From Clostridia bacterium (GTDB taxonomy: Bacteria > Bacillota_A > Clostridia > Christensenellales > Aristaeellaceae), in NCBI GenBank assembly GCA_017938785.1, contig JAGBAU010000184.1, positions 1-6,771 on the forward strand: 6,771 nucleotides of DNA, written 5' to 3'. Positions 1 through 6,200 of the stretch are shown here, piece after piece; position 1 is the stretch's first letter; each line of letters starts with the position of its first letter. The translations under genes were made by a program, and so were the position numbers. The notes beneath the pieces were generated by a model. That model did not search any database and had not been told where the DNA came from. It was given only the letters and a program-made list of their open reading frames with translations.

Positions 1-217
1 CATCGGCTACGGTTCCATCAACCATCCCGTCGATCGCGACCCCGAGTGCGGCTACAACGGCATCATCGGCGACACCTGCCCCAACTGCGGACGCAGCGAA
101 GGTGATATTCCCTTCGAGCGCATCCGCCGCATCACCGGTTATCTGGTGGGCACCCTGGACCGCTTCAACAATGCAAAGCGCAAGGAAGAATCCGATCGCG
201 TAAAGCACAGCATTTGA
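1..217 (+). CDS. nrdD: Anaerobic ribonucleoside-triphosphate reductase, C-terminal fragment (class III, second subtype)
   Basis: The frame enters from the left edge (first full codon at 2) and ends at TGA 215-217, giving 71 residues. It has a zinc-ribbon pair (CGYNG, then CPNCGR) followed by RIRRITGYLVGTLDRF, which matches the glycyl-radical loop of class III reductases; the Gly of ITGY is the expected radical site. The end, AKRKEESDRVKHS, is typical of clostridial NrdD tails. In the family, NrdD reduces NTPs to dNTPs anaerobically in the cytoplasm after activation by a radical-SAM NrdG. This tail differs clearly from that of the complete NrdD at 827-2989, which has RTCGYIG and no GTLDRF segment, so it is a distinct paralogue and not a duplicated end. 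No activase lies immediately downstream: the next gene is convergent. The catalytic cysteines and any ATP cone lie outside the window. Confidence 0.9.
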   Translation, partial: IGYGSINHPVDRDPECGYNGIIGDTCPNCGRSEGDIPFERIRRITGYLVGTLDRFNNAKRKEESDRVKHSI

Positions 218-226
218 ACGTATACG

Positions 227-255
227 AGCCCGTCACGAAAGTGACGGGCTTCTTC
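227..255 (+). terminator. Rho-independent terminator of the left-edge nrdD
   Basis: A 10-bp perfect stem (227-236 pairing with 241-250) closes a GAAA tetraloop and is followed by a short T-rich run (TTCTTC). It starts 9 bases after the TGA of the left-edge nrdD. The U-tract is modest, so the following AT-rich hairpin may help stop plus-strand transcription. Confidence 0.8.
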
Positions 256-295
256 ATAAGAAAATAGCAGCTGTTTCCAGCTGCTATTTTCTTAT
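256..295 (-). terminator. Terminator of the nrdDG operon, probably bidirectional
   Basis: A perfect 18-bp stem (256-273 with 278-295) has a four-base loop that reads GAAA on the minus strand. The outer part of the stem is A/T-rich (AAGAAAATAG / CTATTTTCTT), so each strand carries its own T-rich tract; this is the usual form of a bidirectional terminator between convergent genes. On the minus strand the stem includes the TAA stop of nrdG (292-294), so there is essentially no 3' untranslated spacer. Confidence 0.8.
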
Positions 296-813
296 ATGCC
301 GTTCCAGAGGACGATTTCGCCCCGTTCCCGGCTCGCCTTTAAATCGATGATTCTCTGGTTGGAGGAACCGCGGAAGCGCAGGGAAATATCCTTCAGCGCC
401 AGCGTAAAGCGCCCATCCACCAGGACGTCGATCATGGAAAGCATCTCCCCGGATACTTCGCAGTGGGGATGGCCATCTCCCATAATCTGTTCAACAGTAT
501 ATCCGGAATAGCACCATACGTTTTTTTCCGGATAGTCTGCACGAATCTTGCGCAGGAGCTTCACCAGCTCCCGCTGGTTCTCCGGCTCAAAGGGTTCACC
601 GCCCAGGAGCGTAAGGCCATTCACGTAGGAGGGCTCCAGAGCCTTCAAAATCGTCTCTTCGGTTTCCCGGGTAAAGGGCTGGCCAAACTCAAAATTCCAG
701 GTTTCAGGCTGAAAGCAGCCCTCACAGCGGTTCCTGCATCCGGAAACGAACAGGCTCACGCGCACGCCGTCGCCGTTGGCAATGTCCAGCTTTTTGATGT
801 TGCCGTAGTACAT
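292..813 (-). CDS. nrdG: Anaerobic ribonucleoside-triphosphate reductase activating protein (radical SAM)
   Basis: This encodes 173 residues, close to the family size (E. coli NrdG is about 154). NrdG reductively cleaves S-adenosylmethionine with a [4Fe-4S] cluster and places the glycyl radical on NrdD. The cluster motif CX3CX2C is visible at C26, C30 and C33 (GCRNRCEGC), and the SAM-binding GGE motif at 71-73 (LLGGEPF). NVWCYSGYT at about 98-106, DVLVDGRF at about 129-136 and RFRGSSNQRIID are typical family segments. I chose the ATG at 811-813 because MYYGNIKKLDI is the normal N-terminus and a G-rich ribosome site precedes it. The frame stays open further upstream to 915, but that part overlaps the end of nrdD and has no family similarity. 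The gene lies 13 bases after nrdD, in the same operon. Confidence 0.96.
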   Translation of the reverse strand: MYYGNIKKLDIANGDGVRVSLFVSGCRNRCEGCFQPETWNFEFGQPFTRETEETILKALEPSYVNGLTLLGGEPFEPENQRELVKLLRKIRADYPEKNVWCYSGYTVEQIMGDGHPHCEVSGEMLSMIDVLVDGRFTLALKDISLRFRGSSNQRIIDLKASRERGEIVLWNGI

Positions 814-816
814 ATT

Positions 817-824
817 CCGCCCCC
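817..824 (-). promoter_or_regulatory. Ribosome binding site of nrdG
   Basis: The minus strand reads GGGGGCGG three bases before the ATG at 813, within the 13-base gap after the nrdD stop. It is a G-rich, non-canonical Shine-Dalgarno, but its position supports starting nrdG at 813 and not at the upstream in-frame start at 915. Translational coupling to nrdD is likely given the spacing (inference). Confidence 0.55.
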
Positions 825-826
825 GA

Positions 827-2989
827 TCACAGGTGAAGCACGCGTTCCTTGATTTCCTGGGTCCTGCCCTGGTTCCAGAACTGGGTGCCGATATAACCGC
901 AGGTGCGGCGGGCAACGTTCATCTTGTTCTGGTCGCGGTTGCCGCACTTGGGGCATTCCCAAACCAGCTTGCCGTCCTCATCGGACTGGATCAGAATCTC
1001 GCCGTCATAGCCGCACACCTGGCAAAAATCGCTCTTGGTGTTCAGCTCAGCGTACATGATATTGTCATAGATGAAGCGGATGATATCCAGCACCGCACGG
1101 ATGTTCTGCTGCATGTTGGGCACTTCCACATAGCTGATGGCGCCGCCCGGAGACAAGGCCTGGAACTGGGCTTCAAACTGCAGCTTGTCGAAGGCATTGA
1201 TCTCCTCCGTTACATGTACATGATAGCTGTTGGTGATATAGGCCTTGTCTGTCACGCCCGGAATGATGCCGAAGCGCTTCTGCAGGCACTTGGAGAACTT
1301 GTAGGTGGTGGACTCCAGCGGCGTTCCATAGAGGCTGAACGCAATATCCGTCTCCGCCTTCCAGGTGTTGCAGGCCTTGTTCAGGTACTTCATGATCTCC
1401 AGCGCAAAGGGGGTTGCAGAGGGATCGGTATGGGATTTACCGGTCATATAGCGCACGCATTCGCATAGGCCGGCATAGCCCAGGGAAATGGAGGAATAGC
1501 CGCCGTAGAGAAGCTTATCGATCTTCTCACCCTTATCCAGACGGGCGATTGCACCATCCTGCCACAGAATGGGAGCCGCATCAGAGAGCGTACCCTTCAG
1601 GCGGTTGTGGCGGCACATGAGGGCGCGGTAGCACAGGTCCAGGCGCTCGTCAAACACCTGCCAGAACTTTTCCATATTGCCGCCGGAGGAAAGCGCCACA
1701 TCCACCAGATTGATGGTGACCACGCCCTGGTTGAAGCGGCCGTAGAACTTATAATTGCCATGCTCATCCTTCCAGGGATTGAGCGCGCTGCGGCAGCCCA
1801 TTACCGGGAAACAGTTGCCTTCCTTGAGTTCCTTCATCTTCTTTTCGGAGATATAATCCGGAACCAGACGCTTTGCGGTGCACTTGGCAGCCATTTCGGT
1901 GAGATACCAGTACTTGGAATCCTCGGTAATATTATCCTCTTCCAGGACGTAAATCAGTTTCGGGAAGGCAGGCGTTACCCAGACGCCCACCTCATTCTGC
2001 ACGCCCTTGTAACGCTGCTCCAGGGTTTCCTCAATGATGATGGCCAGATCGCGCTTTTCATCCTCGTTCTTGGCCTCATTGAGGTACATGAACACCGTTA
2101 CGAAGGGAGCCTGACCATTGGTGGTCATCAGGGTGAGCACCTGGTACTGGATGGTCTGTACGCCCTTGCGAATCTCTTCACGCAGGCGCTTTTCAACGAT
2201 CGCACTGATCACTTCTTCGCCGGCGTCTGCACCGGCCTCGCGCATCTCTTCCACGACGTCCTTGTGGATCTTTTCGCGGGAAACCTGCACAAAGGGCGCC
2301 AGGTGAGTCAGTGAAATGCTCTGGCCGCCGTACTGATTGGAGGCCACCTGGGCGATGATCTGGGTAGCGATATTGCATGCGGTGGAAAAGCTGTGGGGCT
2401 TGATGATCATGGTGCCGGAAATCACGGTACCGTTCTGGAGCATATCCTCCAGGTTCACAAGGTCACAGTTGTGCATGTGCTGGGCATAGTAATCCGTATC
2501 ATGGAAGTGGATGATGCCCTCTTCATGCGCCTTTACAATGTCTTCAGGCAGCAGAACGCGGCGGCTCAGGTCCCTGCTGACCTCGCCCGCCATGTAGTCG
2601 CGCTGCACGCTGTTTACAGTGGGATTCTTATTTGCATTTTCCTGCTTCGCTTCCTCATTGTTGCACTCGATGAGGGTGAGAATCTGGTTATCGGTGGTGT
2701 TTGCACGGCGAACCAGATTGCGGGTATAGCGATAGCGGATATAGCGCTTGGCAACCTCAAATGCGCCGCATTCCATGATGCGGGTCTCCACCATTTCCTG
2801 AATCTCCTCAACGGAGGGTGCACGGTTCATTTCGATGCACTTCTTCTCCACATTTCCGGCGATCTCCAGAATCTGGCTGCGGGTGAGGCGTTCATCCTCC
2901 GTCACAGTCACATTGGCCTTTTCTATGGCGGCAATGATCTTGCTGATATCAAAAACGGTTTCAGATCCGTTGCGCTTGATGATTTTCAT
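827..2989 (-). CDS. nrdD: Anaerobic ribonucleoside-triphosphate reductase, class III, complete
   Basis: The 720-residue product is a normal NrdD length (E. coli about 712). Class III reductases convert NTPs to dNTPs anaerobically in the cytoplasm using a glycyl radical. Residues 1 to about 95 form an ATP cone (MKIIKRNGSETVFDISKI onward), the allosteric activity site. HFHDTDYYAQHMHNCDL carries C175 and NCFPVMGCRS carries C399; by comparison with E. coli C175 and C384 these are the active-site cysteines, C399 being the thiyl-radical residue. A zinc ribbon uses C656, C659, C679 and C682. The loop RRTCGYIG places the radical glycine at G698. All expected key residues are present, so the enzyme should be active. 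The start at 2987-2989 has GGGAG eight bases upstream; the frame is open to 3145, but that extension covers the promoter and operator sites and looks non-protein. nrdG follows directly. Confidence 0.97.
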   Translation of the reverse strand: MKIIKRNGSETVFDISKIIAAIEKANVTVTEDERLTRSQILEIAGNVEKKCIEMNRAPSVEEIQEMVETRIMECGAFEVAKRYIRYRYTRNLVRRANTTDNQILTLIECNNEEAKQENANKNPTVNSVQRDYMAGEVSRDLSRRVLLPEDIVKAHEEGIIHFHDTDYYAQHMHNCDLVNLEDMLQNGTVISGTMIIKPHSFSTACNIATQIIAQVASNQYGGQSISLTHLAPFVQVSREKIHKDVVEEMREAGADAGEEVISAIVEKRLREEIRKGVQTIQYQVLTLMTTNGQAPFVTVFMYLNEAKNEDEKRDLAIIIEETLEQRYKGVQNEVGVWVTPAFPKLIYVLEEDNITEDSKYWYLTEMAAKCTAKRLVPDYISEKKMKELKEGNCFPVMGCRSALNPWKDEHGNYKFYGRFNQGVVTINLVDVALSSGGNMEKFWQVFDERLDLCYRALMCRHNRLKGTLSDAAPILWQDGAIARLDKGEKIDKLLYGGYSSISLGYAGLCECVRYMTGKSHTDPSATPFALEIMKYLNKACNTWKAETDIAFSLYGTPLESTTYKFSKCLQKRFGIIPGVTDKAYITNSYHVHVTEEINAFDKLQFEAQFQALSPGGAISYVEVPNMQQNIRAVLDIIRFIYDNIMYAELNTKSDFCQVCGYDGEILIQSDEDGKLVWECPKCGNRDQNKMNVARRTCGYIGTQFWNQGRTQEIKERVLHL

Positions 2990-2997
2990 TTCATACG

Positions 2998-3002
2998 CTC
3001 CC
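2998..3002 (-). promoter_or_regulatory. Ribosome binding site of nrdD
   Basis: The minus strand reads GGGAG, eight bases before the ATG at 2987-2989. This decides the start in favour of MKIIKRNG, where the ATP cone begins, over the longer open frame reaching 3145. Confidence 0.75.
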
Positions 3003-3026
3003 GTTGTTGTTATTTGACCGTAGATG

Positions 3027-3055
3027 ATTCTACCATACCTTGGAGCAAAAAGCAA
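3027..3055 (-). promoter_or_regulatory. Sigma-A type promoter of the nrdDG operon
   Basis: On the minus strand, TTGCTT (3050-3055) is followed by a 17-base spacer and TAGAAT (3027-3032). The TGG directly before TAGAAT gives an extended -10 (TGN), which would offset the weak -35. Transcription would begin near 3020, leaving about 30 bases of leader with the GGGAG site. The spacer length, the extended -10 and the two NrdR-like palindromes just upstream agree with one another. It was found by eye only. Confidence 0.65.
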
Positions 3056-3062
3056 CGGTACG

Positions 3063-3078
3063 CACCCATATATTGTGG
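3063..3078. promoter_or_regulatory. Putative NrdR box, promoter-proximal
   Basis: The 16-mer CACCCATATATTGTGG matches the published NrdR-box consensus acaCwAtATaTwGtgt at 11 of 16 positions, including 9 of the 10 in the core CwAtATaTwG. It lies eight bases upstream of the -35 hexamer. NrdR is an ATP-cone zinc-ribbon repressor that senses ATP/dATP and controls reductase operons. Taken alone this match would be weak; its 32-bp spacing to the second box is what makes it convincing. Confidence 0.65.
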
Positions 3079-3094
3079 AATTTAATACTGATAA

Positions 3095-3110
3095 ATACAA
3101 TATGTAGTAT
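3095..3110. promoter_or_regulatory. Putative NrdR box, promoter-distal
   Basis: The 16-mer ATACAATATGTAGTAT matches the NrdR-box consensus at 13 of 16 positions. It lies within a longer perfect inverted repeat, ATAAATAC (3091-3098) and GTATTTAT (3107-3114). Its start is exactly 32 bp from that of the proximal box, about three helical turns, which is the arrangement known for tandem NrdR boxes. It indicates dNTP-responsive repression of nrdDG. Confidence 0.75.
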
Positions 3111-3164
3111 TTATGAACAATCCATTTCAAGTATACATCATACATTTCCGATTTGTTCGAATAA

Positions 3165-3170
3165 ATTATA
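3165..3170 (-). promoter_or_regulatory. Possible second, upstream -10 element for nrdDG
   Basis: The minus strand has a perfect TATAAT here. No good -35 stands at the right distance: the hexamer 17 bases upstream is CCGTAT. If used, its transcript would run through both NrdR-like boxes, so NrdR could also block it. The surroundings are AT-rich, so a chance match is quite possible. Confidence 0.25.
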
Positions 3171-3195
3171 CCTCTGTCTCAAATATGATACGGAC

Positions 3196-3232
3196 AAAAG
3201 AAAATGGGCGTCTGCTTTTTCAGCAGACGCCC
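3196..3232 (-). terminator. Rho-independent terminator of the BIG2-caspase gene
   Basis: Read on the minus strand, an 11-bp perfect GC-rich stem (3222-3232 with 3206-3216) closes a GAAAA loop and is followed by ATTTTCTTTT (3196-3205). It starts 13 bases after the TGA at 3246-3248. It is a strong terminator and separates the big gene from the nrdDG promoter, so nrdDG is transcribed independently. Confidence 0.9.
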
Positions 3233-3245
3233 GTGGGACGTTCAA

Positions 3246-6200
3246 TCAGTAGCCGAAGATGACTACATTTTCCATGCTGTTGGGCATAAAGACCTGCGGA
3301 TCCTGTCCGCCCCAGCTCTTCAACGCACTCGTTGTATAGACACCGGGAACGCGGAACTTGCTCCTGCCGTTGGTAAATGTCTTCATATACTGTGCAACCA
3401 GGGTCGGCACATTCTTATCCGTGTAGGAAAAAATCTCCTTAACGGTAACAGCGCGGTCCGTCGGAGAACCATCCGCAGGGATGGAACCCAGCCACTTGGG
3501 CTTGCCGGTGGACTTATCGCTGTACACGTAACCGAGGCCTTCACAGAAGGTGTAGGTCAGGAATTCCACCTGTGTGCCCACAGTGGTGCCCTGGTAGAAA
3601 CTGGCGTTCTTGGTGGCGCTCTGTGCGGTAATGACCGCAATATTGCCCTCCGATTCCAGTCTGCTCTTCGCATCGCGAATGAACGCGCCGCTCTTGCAGC
3701 TGTCAAGCACCAGTACTACATTGCCCTTGATGGGTGCAAGCCAATCCATCAGATCGCTGTGGCGCACGTAGGTTGCCGGATTGCTCTTGCTGTAGTTGTA
3801 GATACCGAAGTGGTAGCCGCCGTTTGCCGCAACATCGTAACCGTGGGAAACGATGTACAGAACCGATACGTCGCCCTCCCGTGCATCGCCAAAGGTTTCG
3901 CTGATCGCGCTCTGAATCTGGCTCTTGGTGGGATTGCTGGCCTTCTTGACAACCTTGGCATACTTCTCACCATCAATCACGGATGCTTCCAGCACCTTCT
4001 GCATGGCGTTGGTATTGTTGCCGACAAAGGGCAGGTCGTTGGAAGCGCCGCTGTTGTTGAATTCGCCGATGATCAGCGCGCGGTAAACAGGACGATTGAT
4101 TACCGTAATGCTGCAGGCAATTTCCTGGTTGTAGGTATTGAGTACAATGCGGGTATCGCCTGCAAATTCAAGCGCCTGTACGATGCCTGCATCCGCATCA
4201 TAGATGACCAGGGATTCATCCTCAACCGTCAGCCGATAGGTGCCGATCAGGTTCTTGTGGGGATTGTTGATCTTCAATTCCGCAGAGGACTCATCAAAGG
4301 CGGTTGCGCTCAGTGCGCGCAGTTCCAGCTTCTCAGCCGAGAAAGAAATCTGCGTGCCGTTAATGACCGTCACTGCGCACTTATAGCTCTCGCCGCTCTC
4401 CTCGCCTTCCGCAGGATTGATCGTCATCGTAAGATCCACAGTACCGGCAGCAAGCGCCTGGATGGTCAGCTTCTCCATATCAACGGAAAGCTTTTCAGGA
4501 TCACTGCTGGCGATGACAAATCCACGTTCGAAAGCAGCCTTATTCAGGTTGATCTCGAGGTTTGCGCTGTCGCCCGCAACGATGGTAACTTCATCCTCCC
4601 AGTCGAAGCCGGCGGCAGGGGTTTCGCCTTCTGCAACCACGAATACCTTGCAGCTTGCGGTAAGGCCATTGCAGGTTTCTGCGGTAATCACAGCTTCGCC
4701 CGCAGCAAGCGCAGTTACAATGCCGCTGACAGGATCAACCTTTGCAGTCCATTCATCGGTGGATTTAAAGACGATGGTCTTATCAAATTCTTCAGCATCG
4801 GCTTCGAGCTTGGGTTCCAGGGTGATGCTCTCGCCCGCCATCAGGTTCACACCGGTCACATTCAGGAAGATGTTCTTCGGTGCGGCAATGATGTGCAGCT
4901 GGACGCTTGCAGAGAGGTCGAATCTGGTTTCTTCACCCTCAACATCCACGATGGCATTGATGGTCACATCGCCGGGCTTCAATGCGGTAATCAAACCGTT
5001 TTCATCGACGCTTGCAATACTTGCATCGGAGGACTGATAGCTCACCGGCGCGGAGGTTCCCGCATCGAAGATGGGAGTAAGCTGCAGGGTCTTCTGCTCA
5101 GTCATGCGCTCTTCGGTCTTGGCAAATCCAAGCGTGGAGCTGAGCTTCGCAACCGTGATCGTCGCCTTTGCAGACTTGCCATTGAACGCAGCCGCTGTGA
5201 TGGTTGCCGTTCCGGGGCTCTTCGCCGTCACCAGACCATCCGCAGTGACCTCCGCTACGTCGGGATTACTGCTGGTATAGGTCATGGAGCCTTCGTTCAG
5301 ACCGCTGCCGACGACGGATGCGCCAATGTGCACGCTCTCAGTATAGCCAAGATCGTTTATATAGAGCGTCTTTTCCTTGACAACAAGGTCAACACCCGTA
5401 ATGGCCTTGGAGGATACCGTGAGCTTGAATGTAGTGCTCTTCTTGTTGTACGAGCTTACAGTAATGGTTACGGTTCCGGCTGCAACACCGGTCACCTTGC
5501 TGCCACTCACCTTCGCAACCTTCGCATTGGAGGATTTGTAGGTGAAGGTGGAGGGACATTCATTCGAAGATGCATCCAGTGCAAGCGGTTCGGGCAATTC
5601 AATCGTATCGCCCTTTGCGATTACAATGGTGGTCAGATCTTCGTAAACCAGTTCCGCAGGCGCCGGGGTAACGGTAACCTTAGCCGTAGCGCTGCACCCA
5701 TTCTGGGTTTCAACGGTAATGGTCGCCTCGCCGCCCTTCAGGCCGGTGATCACGCCATTTTCATCGATGGTCACAATACTGGTATCGGAAGAGGAGAAGG
5801 TATAGCTGGCCATTGCGCCATCATTGATCACCGGCACAGTCTGCAAGCTCATGCCTTCCGCTGCTACAGTGTAATGATCCTTCTCAAAGGCCACGGTTGC
5901 AGGAGCGGGCACAACCTTTACCTTGCCGACGGTTGTCAGTTTGTTGGAGGTTGTAACAACGACGCTCGCTTCGCCTTCCTTCACTGCAAATATGGTATTG
6001 TTGTCGTCTACCGTAACGGTGCTTTCGTCAGCGCTGGTAACTTCATACAGTGCATAGGTGCCGGAAGGATAAACAACCTTGAAGCTGCCCTTCATACCTA
6101 CGCCGAGCGTAATTTCCTCAGAAGCGAGGGATACGGACTTGGGCAGGGTGTAAACCTTCACCTTCATCGTAGCCTTCTGGTCATTGTGAGAAGTTACCGT

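Noticed and set aside
219..226. 8-bp palindrome CGTATACG after the left-edge nrdD stop
   Set aside because: It is too short to interpret and lies directly next to a good terminator stem; probably chance.
296..852. Plus-strand open frames opposite nrdG (296-511 and 463-852)
   Set aside because: They are antisense shadows of a clearly conserved gene, with no family resemblance; other overlapping frames across nrdD and the BIG2 gene were dismissed for the same reason.
814..915. An N-terminal extension of nrdG by 34 codons, starting at 915
   Set aside because: It overlaps the 3' end of nrdD in another frame, has no resemblance to the activase family, and the ATG at 813 has its own ribosome site and begins the normal NrdG sequence.
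2990..3145. An N-terminal extension of nrdD by 52 codons
   Set aside because: The stretch contains the promoter, ribosome site and NrdR-like palindromes, and the ATP cone starts exactly at the ATG at 2989.
3111..3195. Riboswitch or small RNA in the nrdDG upstream region
   Set aside because: The region is AT-rich, and I see no conserved cobalamin-type or other riboswitch core and no stable hairpin other than the NrdR-like palindrome and the preceding gene's terminator.
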